A stretch of DNA of 64,000 nucleotides from Corallococcus silvisoli (GTDB taxonomy: Bacteria > Myxococcota > Myxococcia > Myxococcales > Myxococcaceae): assembly GCF_009909145.1 (NCBI RefSeq), contig NZ_JAAAPJ010000001.1:124001-188000 (forward strand). The letters run 5' to 3'. A program made the translations under genes and the position numbers. The notes below the pieces were generated by a model that was not told the origin of the DNA, did not search any database, and saw only the letters and a list, made by a program, of their open reading frames with translations. The first letter of the stretch is position 1. Each line of letters starts with the position of its first letter. This document shows, piece by piece, positions 29,218 to 42,837 of the stretch.

Positions 29218-32200
29218 ATGTCCCCTCAAATCCACCTCGACTTCGCGTCCGAGTTCGCGGCCCATCCGGCGCTCGCCGCCTTCCACCCGGTGGTGCGGCG
29301 CTGGTTCGCCTCGCGCCTGGGTGAGCCCACCCGTCCGCAGGTGGAGGGCTGGCCGCTCATCCACGCAGGACACGACGTGCTCATCGCCGCGCCCACGGGC
29401 AGCGGCAAGACGCTCACGGCGTTCCTCGCCGCGCTGGACTCGCTGTTCCGTCTGGCGCTCGAGGGCACGCTGCCCGACCACACGCAGGTCCTCTACGTGT
29501 CGCCGCTCAAGGCGCTGGGCAACGACGTGCAGAAGAACCTCCTCCAGCCGCTGGAGGAGCTGATGACGCTGGCGCGCGAGGAGGGCTACTCGCCCCAGCC
29601 GCTGCGCGTGCAGGTGCGCACCGGGGACACGCCCGCGGGCGAGCGCGCGCAGATGGTGCGCCGCCCGCCGCACATCCTCATCACCACGCCGGAGTCGCTC
29701 TACCTCTACCTCACCGCGGACCGCGCCCGGGCCACCCTGCGCAACGTGCGCACGGTCATCGTGGACGAAATCCACGCGCTCGCCCGCGACAAGCGCGGCA
29801 GCCACTTCACCCTGTCGATGGAGCGGCTGAAGGCCCTCACCGACGTGCGGCCCCAGCTGCTGGGGTTGTCCGCGACGCAGAAGCCGCTGGACGCCATCGC
29901 GGGCTTCCTCACGGGCGCGTCGCTCACGGAGTGCAAGCGCGTGGAGGTGGGCCACCAGCGCCCGTGGGACCTGAAGGTGGAGATCCCGGACGCGGAGCTG
30001 TCCTCGCTCGCGAGCCACGAGATGTGGGGACAGGTCTATGACCGCCTCATCCAGCTCTCCGGCGAGCACCGCACCACGCTCATCTTCGTCAACACGCGCA
30101 AGATGTCGGAGCGCGTGGCGCACGACCTGGGGGAGCGCCTGGGCCAGGAGTGGGTGGCCGCGCACCACGGCAGCATGTCGCGAGAGATGCGCCTGTCGGC
30201 CGAGGAGCGGCTGAAGGCGGGCCAGCTGCGCGTGATGGTGGCCACCGCGTCGCTGGAGCTGGGCATCGACGTGGGCAACGTGGACCTGGTGGTGCAGCTG
30301 GGCACGACGAAGGCCATCTCCGTGCTGCTCCAGCGCGTGGGCCGTGCGGGCCACCACAAGGCGGGCATCTCCAAGGGCATCCTCTTCGCGATGACGCGCG
30401 ACGAGCTGGTGGAGTGCGTCGCGCTCCTCAACGCCGTGCGTGAAGGCGACCTGGACGCGGTCCGCATCCCGAAGAAGCCGCTGGACGTGCTGGCGCAGCA
30501 GATCGTCGCCGCGTGCGCGTGCGAGGAGTGGGACGAGCGCGCCCTCTTCAGCATCTTCCAGCGCGCGTACCCGTACCAGGACCTCACCTGGGAGGAGTAC
30601 CAGCAGGTGCTGGAGATGCTGTCGGAGGGCGTGGCCGAGCGCCGGGGTCGCGGCAGCATCCACCTGCACCGCGACCGGGTGAACCAGCGGCTCAAGGGGC
30701 GCCGGGGCGTGCGCATCACGGCGCTCACCAACGGCGGCGCCATTCCGGACACGTTCAGCTTCAGCGTCACCGCGCAGCCGGAGGGCAAGGTGGTGGGGAC
30801 GCTGGACGAGGACTTCGCGGTGGAGTCCTCGCCCGGGGACATCTTCCTGTTGGGCAGCACCGCGTGGCGCATCCAGCGGGTGATGGGCAGCACGGTGATG
30901 GTGGAGGACGCGAGGGGGGCTCCGCCCAACGTGCCCTTCTGGCGCGGTGAGGCGCCGGGGCGCACGGATGAGCTGAGCCTCCAGGTGGGGCGCCTGCGCG
31001 AGGAGCTGCTGCGCCACGACGACCCCGCGGGCTTCCTGGAGAAGCTGCTCCGGGTGCCGCCGCCGGCGGTGGACGCGCTGTTGGGCTACCTGCGGTTGGG
31101 GAAGAAGATGCTGGGCGACGTGGTGCCCAGCCACACGCAGATCGTCGCCGAGCGCTTCTTCGACGAAGCGGGCGGCATGCAGCTCATCATCCACGCGCCG
31201 TTTGGCAGTCGCATCAACCGCGCGTGGGGCATGGCGCTGCGCAAGCGGTTCTGTCGCTCGTTCGACTTCGAGTTGCAGGCGGCGGCCACGGAGGACGGCA
31301 TCCTCCTGAGCCTGGGGGAGCAGCACTCGTTCCCGCTGGCGGACATCTTCGACTTCCTGCACCCGGACAACGTGGAGGAGGTGCTGGTGCAGGCCATCCT
31401 CCAGGCGCCCATCTTCGGCACGCGCTTCCGGTGGGTGGCGTCGCGGGCGTTGACGCTGCACCGGATGATGGGGGGCAAGCGCGTGGCGCCGAACCTCCAG
31501 CGCGCGCGCAGCGAGGACCTGCTGGCGGCGGTGTTCCCCGCGCAGGTGGGCTGCCAGGACAACCACGGCGGCGGGGACGTGGAGCTGCCGGATCACCCGC
31601 TGGTGAAGCAGACGATGGACGACTGTCTGCGCGAGGCGATGGACATCGACGGCCTGCGGGAGGTGCTCCGGCGCATGCGGGACGGGAGCATCCAGCTGGT
31701 CGCGCGGGACGTCCCGGAGCCGAGCGTCTTCGCGCACGCGCTCATCAACAGCCAGCCATACACCTTCCTGGACGACGCGCCGGCCGAGGAGCGCCGCGTG
31801 CGCAACGTGGCCTTGCGCCGCGCGATGCCGGCGGAGGACGCGGCGGCGTTCGGAGCGCTGGACGCGAACGCCATCCGGCAGGTGGTGGAGGACGCGGCGC
31901 CGCCGATGCGCGACGAGGATGAGCTGCACGACGCGCTGTTGCAGCTGGTGCTGGTGCGGGCGTCGGAGGTGCCGCGAGGTCTGGAGACGGGCCTGTTCGC
32001 GCAGGGCCGGGTGGCGTGGCTGGAGCGGCAGGGGGCGCGGTTCCTGGTGTCGGCGGAGCGGGGCAACGCGGTGCGGGTGCTCTTCCCGGACGTGGAGACG
32101 CAGCCGGTGTTGCCGGTGCTGGCGCATGACCGGCCGGTGGAGCGCGAGGCGGCGGTGCTCCAGGTGGTGCGTGGGCGGATGGAGATGGTGGGGCCCACGA

Positions 32201-33561
32201 CGGTGACGGAGCTGGCGCGGCTGACGTTGTTGGATCCGGACGACATCAACGTGGCGCTGCACGCGTTGGAGAGTCAGGGCAGCGTGCTCCGAGGCCAGTT
32301 CCGCGCACAGGACGACGTCCCGGTGCCGAGGGACGCGGACGGCGGCCCGGTGTTGGAGTGGTGTGACCGGCGGCTGCTCCAGCGCATCCACCGGCTGACG
32401 GTGGGGCGGCTGCGCCGAGAGATTGAACCGCTGAGTCCGCAGGACTTCATGCGCTTCCTGTTCCGGTGGCACCACTTGGAGGACGTGGACGCGCTGCGAG
32501 GGTCCACGGGCCTGCTCAAGGCGGTGCGGCTGCTGCAGGGCTACGAGGCGCCAGCCTCCGCGTGGGAGCGCTTCCTGTTGCCCGCGCGCATGAGCGGGTA
32601 CACGCCGGACCTGATGGAGCGCGCGTGCTACGCGGGCGAGGTGGCGTGGGGGCGGGTGACGCTGAAGGATCCGCCGAAGCCTCCGGGGCCGCGCCGGGGA
32701 GCACCGGTGGAGGCGCCGGAGCCGGTCGTGGCGAAGCGGGCGTCGCCCACGCGCAACGCGCCGCTGACGTTCACGGTGCGGGAGGACCTGGAGTGGATGT
32801 TGGCGGCGGCGCGTCCGCACACGGTGCTGGCGGACGGGGGCGTGTGGATGCCGCCGGACCTGAGCGCGGCGGCGAAGGACGTGGTGGGGGTGTTGGAGCG
32901 GCGGGGCGCGTGCTTCTTCCAGGACCTGGTGTCGCGGGCGCGGCGGTTGCCGGCGGAGGTGGAGGACGCGCTGTGGGAGTTGGTGGCGAAGGGGCTGGTG
33001 ACGGCGGACGCGGTGCAGAACCTGCGCATCCTGCAGAGCCCGGCGCACCGCAAGCGGCAGAAGCTGCTCAACCGGGGAGGGCCGGGCCGCTGGAGCCTGC
33101 TGGCGCCGTCGGAGCCGAAGTCGCAGGAGGAGGTCACGGAGGCGCTGGCGAAGCTGTTCCTCCAGCGCTACGGCATCGTCTGGCGCGACCTGGTGATGCG
33201 CGAGTCGTTGGCGCCGACGTGGCGGGAGCTGCTGTTCGTGTACCGGCGCATGGAGGCGCGAGGTGAGCTGCGAGGGGGACGCTTCGTGTCGGGCTTCGTG
33301 GGGGAGCAGTTCGCGCTGCCGGAGGCCGTGGACATGGCGCGGGCGGTGCGGCGCGCGCCTCCGTCCGGGGTGCGCGTCCAGCTGTCCGGAGTGGATCCGT
33401 TGAACCTCACGGGCGTGGTGACACCGGGGCCGCGAGTGGCCGCGCTGCCGAACAACGTCGTCACCTACGTGGACGGGATTCCGCAGGGCGTGGACGCGGT
33501 GGAGGACGCGCCGGAGAACGAGGACGCGGAAGTCGACGCGGCGCTCGCGCAGGTGAACTGA
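29218..33561 (+). CDS. lhr: Large Lhr-type ATP-dependent helicase
   Basis: 1447 residues, typical of bacterial Lhr (about 1400-1500). Superfamily 2 motifs: Walker A APTGSGKT (about 60), VDEIHAL (DEIH box, near 182), GLSATQ, IFVNTRK, GIDVGNVDLVVQLG and QRVGRAGHHK. These are followed by the winged-helix/beta-barrel Lhr core and a long C-terminal domain. Lhr translocates 3' to 5' on single-stranded DNA and unwinds RNA:DNA hybrids, with a part in DNA damage tolerance. ATG 29218 follows GGGAG at 6 nt; longer in-frame ATGs upstream read through the divergent gene and are shadows. Confidence 0.92.
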   Translation: MSPQIHLDFASEFAAHPALAAFHPVVRRWFASRLGEPTRPQVEGWPLIHAGHDVLIAAPTGSGKTLTAFLAALDSLFRLALEGTLPDHTQVLYVSPLKALGNDVQKNLLQPLEELMTLAREEGYSPQPLRVQVRTGDTPAGERAQMVRRPPHILITTPESLYLYLTADRARATLRNVRTVIVDEIHALARDKRGSHFTLSMERLKALTDVRPQLLGLSATQKPLDAIAGFLTGASLTECKRVEVGHQRPWDLKVEIPDAELSSLASHEMWGQVYDRLIQLSGEHRTTLIFVNTRKMSERVAHDLGERLGQEWVAAHHGSMSREMRLSAEERLKAGQLRVMVATASLELGIDVGNVDLVVQLGTTKAISVLLQRVGRAGHHKAGISKGILFAMTRDELVECVALLNAVREGDLDAVRIPKKPLDVLAQQIVAACACEEWDERALFSIFQRAYPYQDLTWEEYQQVLEMLSEGVAERRGRGSIHLHRDRVNQRLKGRRGVRITALTNGGAIPDTFSFSVTAQPEGKVVGTLDEDFAVESSPGDIFLLGSTAWRIQRVMGSTVMVEDARGAPPNVPFWRGEAPGRTDELSLQVGRLREELLRHDDPAGFLEKLLRVPPPAVDALLGYLRLGKKMLGDVVPSHTQIVAERFFDEAGGMQLIIHAPFGSRINRAWGMALRKRFCRSFDFELQAAATEDGILLSLGEQHSFPLADIFDFLHPDNVEEVLVQAILQAPIFGTRFRWVASRALTLHRMMGGKRVAPNLQRARSEDLLAAVFPAQVGCQDNHGGGDVELPDHPLVKQTMDDCLREAMDIDGLREVLRRMRDGSIQLVARDVPEPSVFAHALINSQPYTFLDDAPAEERRVRNVALRRAMPAEDAAAFGALDANAIRQVVEDAAPPMRDEDELHDALLQLVLVRASEVPRGLETGLFAQGRVAWLERQGARFLVSAERGNAVRVLFPDVETQPVLPVLAHDRPVEREAAVLQVVRGRMEMVGPTTVTELARLTLLDPDDINVALHALESQGSVLRGQFRAQDDVPVPRDADGGPVLEWCDRRLLQRIHRLTVGRLRREIEPLSPQDFMRFLFRWHHLEDVDALRGSTGLLKAVRLLQGYEAPASAWERFLLPARMSGYTPDLMERACYAGEVAWGRVTLKDPPKPPGPRRGAPVEAPEPVVAKRASPTRNAPLTFTVREDLEWMLAAARPHTVLADGGVWMPPDLSAAAKDVVGVLERRGACFFQDLVSRARRLPAEVEDALWELVAKGLVTADAVQNLRILQSPAHRKRQKLLNRGGPGRWSLLAPSEPKSQEEVTEALAKLFLQRYGIVWRDLVMRESLAPTWRELLFVYRRMEARGELRGGRFVSGFVGEQFALPEAVDMARAVRRAPPSGVRVQLSGVDPLNLTGVVTPGPRVAALPNNVVTYVDGIPQGVDAVEDAPENEDAEVDAALAQVN

Positions 33562-33694
33562 ACCCCTGCTCTGGAATCGAATGGTGGGAAGTGGATCCCT
33601 ATTGGGAAGGCCTCTGGGGCGGCAGGGGATTTCACCTTCGACCTGTTCGAGGGGCAGTCATGGTTGCCGTAGTCGTTCAATGGGAGATCGCGCG

Positions 33695-34117
33695 ATGAGG
33701 ATGGCCGCGCTTGCTGCGTTGCTCTGCATTTCCCTGACCGGGTGTTCGCTGCTCGGGTATCACAAGGCGAAGAAGGCCTCGTGGGCTCCTCCTGAAGAAG
33801 CTGCCGCCGTGGTGTTCCCGAATTCATTCAAGGAGGGAGCCCATTTGAGTGGCCCCATGATGGCCGCGCTCGAAGTGGCGATGAATGAATTCCTGCCGCC
33901 CGGAGCGGAACTCAAGACCCAGGACCCCGACAAGCGCATGGCGGAATGTCTCTCCAGGAGGAGCACCTTCGACACCCATGTCCTCCAGGCTGGGAACGAT
34001 CTGTTCTTTGTGTGGTTCTCCCCGGACACGTCACGCTGCGGCCTGAGCGAGCCCATCCTGGATGGAGGCGCCGTCTACGCGATCGACGGACAGGGAAGGA
34101 TCTTGGACCGGAGATAG
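33695..34117 (+). CDS. Small lipoprotein of unknown function
   Basis: 140 residues with a clear lipoprotein signal (lipobox SLTGC, Cys17). The mature part has two widely spaced cysteines (AECLSRRSTF and SRCGLSEP) that could form a disulfide, and a short beta-rich C-terminus (GGAVYAIDGQGRILDRR). Not recognised. Follows the helicase by 133 nt on the same strand; a ribosome-like GGGAG lies 8 nt upstream of the ATG. Confidence 0.65.
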   Translation: MRMAALAALLCISLTGCSLLGYHKAKKASWAPPEEAAAVVFPNSFKEGAHLSGPMMAALEVAMNEFLPPGAELKTQDPDKRMAECLSRRSTFDTHVLQAGNDLFFVWFSPDTSRCGLSEPILDGGAVYAIDGQGRILDRR

Positions 34118-34430
34118 TGGGTACAGGGGGCAAGAGGGTTCGGTTGGACAGCTTCGTTCCGCGCCTGCTGGTCTTCGGACCGGTCCTGGATCCCTCCTGC
34201 ACTTGCGCCAGACCTCTGAAGGGTGCGGCCATGCTCCGACCGTCTAGGGGCGGCATGAACCCCAGGGAGCCACCTGGGGCTTGCCTGGGGGGCTGCTCCA
34301 GAGGATCCAGGATATGTGCTCAATTATCGAAGATTTAAGATTAATCCGTTCGGATTAGATCCATGTAGATTGAAAATAGTCCATGTCGGATCCATACTGC
34401 ATTGCGTCAGCTCTTCGGAGGGGTGCGTCG
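34118..34430. other. Intergenic region upstream of amtB with an AT-rich patch
   Basis: 313 nt without a gene. It contains the hairpin CCCCAGG-GAGCCA-CCTGGGG (34260-34279), perhaps terminating the small lipoprotein gene. Near 34317-34400 is an AT-rich stretch that stands out from the roughly 70% GC surroundings, with a palindrome (separate entry) and a CCATGT direct repeat at 34361 and 34381. A GGATCCATACTGCATTGC stretch upstream of amtB is reminiscent of a sigma54 promoter but its GG-GC spacing is off by one. Confidence 0.55.
34342..34357. promoter_or_regulatory. Perfect 7-2-7 palindrome upstream of amtB, possible operator
   Basis: TAATCCG-TT-CGGATTA, arms exact inverse complements, about 75 nt before the amtB start and inside the AT-rich patch. 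The position and symmetry suit a dimeric regulator; which one is unknown. Confidence 0.5.
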
Positions 34431-35828
34431 ATGCAGAAGTGGATGGCGATGGTCCTGCTGGTGGCGGTGGCGGTGGCGGGACTGGTGGTGGCCCCGGCGG
34501 CGCAGGTGAAGCAGGGCGGTCCCATCAACGCGGCGGACACGGCGTGGCTGCTCACGGCCACGGCGCTGGTGCTGCTGATGACGCCCGGCCTGTCGTTCTT
34601 CTACGGCGGCATGGTGCGTCTGAAGAACGTGGTCTCCACGCTGATGCAGAGCTTCATCGCGATGGCCGTCATCAGCCTGCTGTGGGTCGTCGTCGGCTTC
34701 AGCCTGTGCTTCGGCGACAGCTTCCACGGCCTCATTGGTGACCCGCGGACCTTCTTCATGTTCAGCGGCGTGGGCGGTGAGACCCACCCGGACCTGGCGC
34801 CCACGGTGCCGCTGCTGCTCTTCGCGCTCTTCCAGCTCAAGTTCGCCATCATCACCCCGGCGCTCATCACGGGCGCGTTCGCGGAGCGCGTGCGCTTCAA
34901 GGCGTACCTGCTCTTCATGGTGCTCTTCAGCCTCTTCATCTACGCGCCCCTGGCCCACTGGACGTGGCACCCGGATGGCTTCCTGCGGCAGTGGGGTGTG
35001 CTCGACTTCGCGGGAGGCACCGTGGTGCACATGTCCGCGGGGCTCGCGGCGCTCGCGGGCGCCATCGTCCTGGGCCGCCGTCAGGTGCACCTGACGCACG
35101 CCACGCACGCGCCCGCCAACGTGCCCTTCGTGATGCTGGGCACGGGCATGCTGTGGTTCGGCTGGTTCGGCTTCAACGCCGGCTCCGCGCTGTCCGCCTC
35201 GTCGCTGGCCACGCTCGCCTTCGCCACCACCAACACCGCCTCCGCCGCCGCGATGCTCGGGTGGATCGCCTTCGACTGGCTGCGCGGCCGCAAGCCCAGC
35301 GCCATGGGCGCCTGCGTGGGCGCGGTGGTGGGACTGGTCGCCGTCACGCCCGCCGCGGGCTTCATCACCGTGGGGCAGAGCATCCTCGTGGGCCTCGTCG
35401 CCAGCTTCGTCAGCAACGCCGCCGTGCACTTCAAGAGCCGCACCGCGCTGGATGACACGCTGGACGTCTTCCCGTGCCACGGCCTGGGCGGCATGGTGGG
35501 GATGCTCCTCACCGGCGTGCTGGCGAAGGACGTGGGCCTCATCCACGGCAACCCCCGCACCTTCCTCATGCACCTGCTGGCGCTGGTCGTCGTCTCCGTC
35601 TTCTCCTTCGTGGGCTCGTACATCCTCTACAAGCTCGTCGACCGCATCGTCCCGCTGCGCGTCACCCGCGAACAGGAGGAGGAGGGCCTGGACCTGAGCC
35701 AGCACGGAGAGACCGTGGGCGAGGTCCCCACCGCGGCGCTGTCCGCACCGCCGCCCGCCGCGACCCCGTCCACCCCGACGGCCTCCACGCCGGAGCACGC
35801 CCCTCCTTCCGACCCCGTGCCCGCGTAG
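34431..35828 (+). CDS. amtB: Ammonium transporter AmtB
   Basis: 465 residues, eleven membrane helices expected. The family motifs are present: MTPGLSFFYGGMVR, FALFQLKFAIITPALITGAFAERV, the pore twin-histidine sites in VVHMSAG and CHGLGGMVG, and WFGWFGFNAGS. It transports ammonium into the cytoplasm. The first 26 residues act as signal peptide. The C-terminal tail extends about 50 residues past the usual EEEGLDLSQHGE segment as a Pro/Ala/Thr-rich region. No glnK gene is adjacent, unlike the common glnK-amtB arrangement. GGAGG sits 10 nt upstream of the ATG. It faces gltD across a strong terminator, placing nitrogen uptake next to glutamate synthesis. Confidence 0.95.
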   Translation: MQKWMAMVLLVAVAVAGLVVAPAAQVKQGGPINAADTAWLLTATALVLLMTPGLSFFYGGMVRLKNVVSTLMQSFIAMAVISLLWVVVGFSLCFGDSFHGLIGDPRTFFMFSGVGGETHPDLAPTVPLLLFALFQLKFAIITPALITGAFAERVRFKAYLLFMVLFSLFIYAPLAHWTWHPDGFLRQWGVLDFAGGTVVHMSAGLAALAGAIVLGRRQVHLTHATHAPANVPFVMLGTGMLWFGWFGFNAGSALSASSLATLAFATTNTASAAAMLGWIAFDWLRGRKPSAMGACVGAVVGLVAVTPAAGFITVGQSILVGLVASFVSNAAVHFKSRTALDDTLDVFPCHGLGGMVGMLLTGVLAKDVGLIHGNPRTFLMHLLALVVVSVFSFVGSYILYKLVDRIVPLRVTREQEEEGLDLSQHGETVGEVPTAALSAPPPAATPSTPTASTPEHAPPSDPVPA

Positions 35829-35857
35829 CCGGCCGGTCCGAATATCGCTGAAACACA

Positions 35858-35899
35858 GAAGGCTCCCTCGCCTCACGGCGGGGGAGCCTTCTTCCTTTC
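35858..35899. terminator. Bidirectional intrinsic terminator between amtB and gltD
   Basis: 15-bp stem GAAGGCTCCCTCGCC (35858-35872) / GGCGGGGGAGCCTTC (35877-35891) with one T-G wobble and a TCAC tetraloop, followed by TTCCTTTC. Lies between two convergent genes and can serve both. Confidence 0.9.
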
Positions 35900-35929
35900 A
35901 GGCCTCAAGCCCCCGAAGGAGCGCCGCCT

Positions 35930-37390
35930 TCAGAACGCGCAGTCCTGTCCGCGCGTGGGCAGCGCAGACGCGGTGCCCGCCAGCCACGTGTCCAGTGCGC
36001 GCGCCGCCTCTCGGCCATCCGCGAGCGCCCAGACGATGAGGCTCGCGCCCCGGCTCGCGTCGCCCGCGCAGTAGACGCCCGGCGCGGAGGTGGCGAACTT
36101 CGCGTCCACCCGCACCGTGCCGCGCGGTGACAGCGCCACGCCCAGCTCCTCCTCCAGGCGGTCCGTCTGGGGCCCGGTGAAGCCCATGGCCAACACCAGC
36201 AGGTCCACGTCGAACACCTGCTCGGACCCCGGCACCTCCACCAGCTTCGGCACGCCGCCCGGCTCGCGCAGCACCTCCACCTGGATCGCGTGCAGCCGCT
36301 TCAGCTGGCCGTCCTGGCCCTCCAGCCGCTTGGTGAGCAGCGCGAAGGCACGCTCGCCGCCTTCCTCCTGGCTGGACGACGTGCGGAACACCAGCGGCCA
36401 GCGCGGCCACGGGTTCTCCTTCGCGCGCACCGACGGCGGCGCGGGCAGCAGCTCCACCTGCATCACGCTCGCGGCGTCCTGGCGCAGCGCCGTGCCCAGG
36501 CAGTCCGAGCCCGTGTCGCCGCCGCCCAGGATGATGATCCGCTTGCCCTTCGCGTCCAGGCGCGCGTCCGTCGCCGCGCCCGCGGTGACGACCCGGTTCT
36601 GGTGCTCCAGGTACTCCATCGCCTGCACCACGCCGGACAGCTCGCGGCCCGGCACGTCCAGCTCCCGTGCCTTCCGGGCGCCCATGGCCAGCACCACGCC
36701 GTCGTACTGCTCGCGCAGCGCGCGGTAGCCCGGCGTCACGGCCACGTCCTCGCCCGTGCGGAAGACGATGCCCTCCGCCTCCATCAGCGCGATCCTCCGG
36801 TCCAGCACCGACTTCTCCAGCTTGAAGTCCGGGATGCCGTAGCGCAGCAGGCCCCCCACTCGGGCGTCCTTCTCGTACACCGTCACGGCGTGCCCGGCCG
36901 CGTTGAGCTGCGCCGCCGCCGCGAGCCCCGCGGGCCCGGAGCCCACCACGGCCACGCGCTTGCCCGTGCGCCGCGCCGGAGGCCGGGCCTTCACCCACCC
37001 CTCCGCGAAGGCGCGCTCTGAAATCTCCTTCTCCAGCTGCTCGATGGTCACCGCGTCCCGGTCGATGGCCAGCACGCACGCGGCCTCGCACGGCGCGGGG
37101 CACAGCCGTCCGGTGAACTCCGGGAAGGAGTTGGTGCGGCTGAGCACCTGGTACGCCTCCTTCCACTGGCCCCGGTACACCGCGTCGTTGAAGTCCGGGA
37201 TGAGGTTCCCCAGGGGACAGCCCTGGTGACAGAAGGGGACGCCACAGTCCATGCAGCGCCCCGCCTGCCGCTTCGCTTCTTCTGGCGCCAGCGGCAGGTG
37301 CAGCTCGCGCCAGTCCTCCAGGCGCTCCGCCTTGTCCCGCTTGGGTGCGGGGACGCGCGGCCACTCGACGAAACCCGTGGGCTTGCCCAT
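35930..37390 (-). CDS. gltD: Glutamate synthase small subunit (NADPH-type)
   Basis: 486 residues. N-terminal iron-sulfur Cys sets (CMDCGVPFCHQGCPLGN, CPAPCEAAC), FAD-binding GSGPAGLAAAAQLNAAG, second dinucleotide motif LGGGDTGSDCLGTAL and the C-terminal GVYCAGDASRG. The subunit passes electrons from NADPH to GltB, which makes glutamate from glutamine and 2-oxoglutarate. Starts 3 nt after the gltB stop, with GGGGGGAG within gltB as ribosome site, so the two are an operon. Length matches the family. Confidence 0.97.
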   Translation of the reverse strand: MGKPTGFVEWPRVPAPKRDKAERLEDWRELHLPLAPEEAKRQAGRCMDCGVPFCHQGCPLGNLIPDFNDAVYRGQWKEAYQVLSRTNSFPEFTGRLCPAPCEAACVLAIDRDAVTIEQLEKEISERAFAEGWVKARPPARRTGKRVAVVGSGPAGLAAAAQLNAAGHAVTVYEKDARVGGLLRYGIPDFKLEKSVLDRRIALMEAEGIVFRTGEDVAVTPGYRALREQYDGVVLAMGARKARELDVPGRELSGVVQAMEYLEHQNRVVTAGAATDARLDAKGKRIIILGGGDTGSDCLGTALRQDAASVMQVELLPAPPSVRAKENPWPRWPLVFRTSSSQEEGGERAFALLTKRLEGQDGQLKRLHAIQVEVLREPGGVPKLVEVPGSEQVFDVDLLVLAMGFTGPQTDRLEEELGVALSPRGTVRVDAKFATSAPGVYCAGDASRGASLIVWALADGREAARALDTWLAGTASALPTRGQDCAF

Positions 37391-37393
37391 GGC

Positions 37394-41965
<4,572 letters not shown>

Positions 41966-42165
41966 CGTCTGGACCCCTTTCCCGCGTGACGCGGGAAGCC
42001 AAGCTGTGGAGCTTCCAGGCTAACGCGGCGTGTCGCACTCCGTAAAGACAGGGGGCATCAGGGGTTTGGTGGACCGCATGCAGGGGCGGCGCACGACCGG
42101 CTCCGCTGAGCGGACGACATTCGCCGTCAAGGGGGTTTCCGGATGCCGCGCTGCGTCCCATCCTC

Positions 42166-42170
42166 GGAGG
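42166..42170 (+). promoter_or_regulatory. Ribosome binding site supporting a TTG start for the heme oxygenase
   Basis: GGAGG followed 4 nt later by TTG at 42175. No ATG or GTG lies in frame nearby that keeps the conserved N-terminus, so the TTG is the probable start codon. Confidence 0.6.
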
Positions 42171-42174
42171 GACC

Positions 42175-42837
42175 TTGGACCTGTTGCGGCGACTGAAGAC
42201 GGAGACGCGCTCCCATCACGAGCGCACGGAGGGCGCGGTGCGGCTGATGGACGCGCACCTGACGCCTGCGGACTACCAGCGCCAGCTGGAGTCCTTCCAT
42301 GGCTTCTACCTGCCGGTGGAGGCGCTGCTCGCCGGGCCCCTGTCAGCCCTGGAGCCCGCGCTGAACCTGCCAGCGCGCTGGAAGACGCCGCTCCTGGAGC
42401 AGGACCTGCGGGCGCTGGGGCACGACGCGGGCTCGCTCGCGCGGCTGCCTCGCGCCTCCCCGCTGCCGTCCCTGCCGGGGCTGCCCGAGGCGCTGGGGTG
42501 CGCGTACGTGCTGGAGGGCTCCACGCTGGGGGGCCAGCTCATCCTGCGCCACCTGACGCGGCACTTCGGCCCGGACGCGCGCGTGGGGAGCTTCGCCTTC
42601 TTCCGGGCCTACGGTGAGGAGGTGGGGCCCATGTGGCGCTCCTTCGGCGCCGTCCTCACCCAGGCGTCCGAACGGGCGGCCTCCTCCTCCTTCGACGCGG
42701 CCGTCGTGCAGGGCGCCCGCGACACCTTCGATGGCTTCGCCGCCTGGTTGACGCGGGACGCGGGGCCGCTTCAGGACACCGCGGGGACGCCGCCGCGCAG
42801 CATGAAGAACACCACCACGCCCGTCACCGACACGTAG
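42175..42837 (+). CDS. Heme oxygenase (biliverdin-producing type)
   Basis: 220 residues, TTG start. The heme-ligand region LLRRLKTETRSHHERTEGAV (His14/15) and the distal helix EALGCAYVLEGSTLGGQLI are characteristic of the bacterial heme oxygenases that supply biliverdin to phytochromes or recover iron from heme. No phytochrome or heme-uptake gene is in the window. Its last 67 nt overlap the convergent DUF420 gene, so the final 20 residues (DTAGTPPRS...) are read from DNA that also codes on the other strand; the frame is intact. Confidence 0.85.
   Translation: MDLLRRLKTETRSHHERTEGAVRLMDAHLTPADYQRQLESFHGFYLPVEALLAGPLSALEPALNLPARWKTPLLEQDLRALGHDAGSLARLPRASPLPSLPGLPEALGCAYVLEGSTLGGQLILRHLTRHFGPDARVGSFAFFRAYGEEVGPMWRSFGAVLTQASERAASSSFDAAVVQGARDTFDGFAAWLTRDAGPLQDTAGTPPRSMKNTTTPVTDT

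Noticed and set aside
29092..33048. 1318-codon minus-strand open frame opposite the helicase
   Set aside because: Composition shadow of lhr, whose helicase motifs fix the real strand.
34383..34430. Possible sigma54 promoter GG...GC before amtB
   Set aside because: Spacing between GG and GC is 9 rather than 10 and the -24 element lacks TGGCAC.
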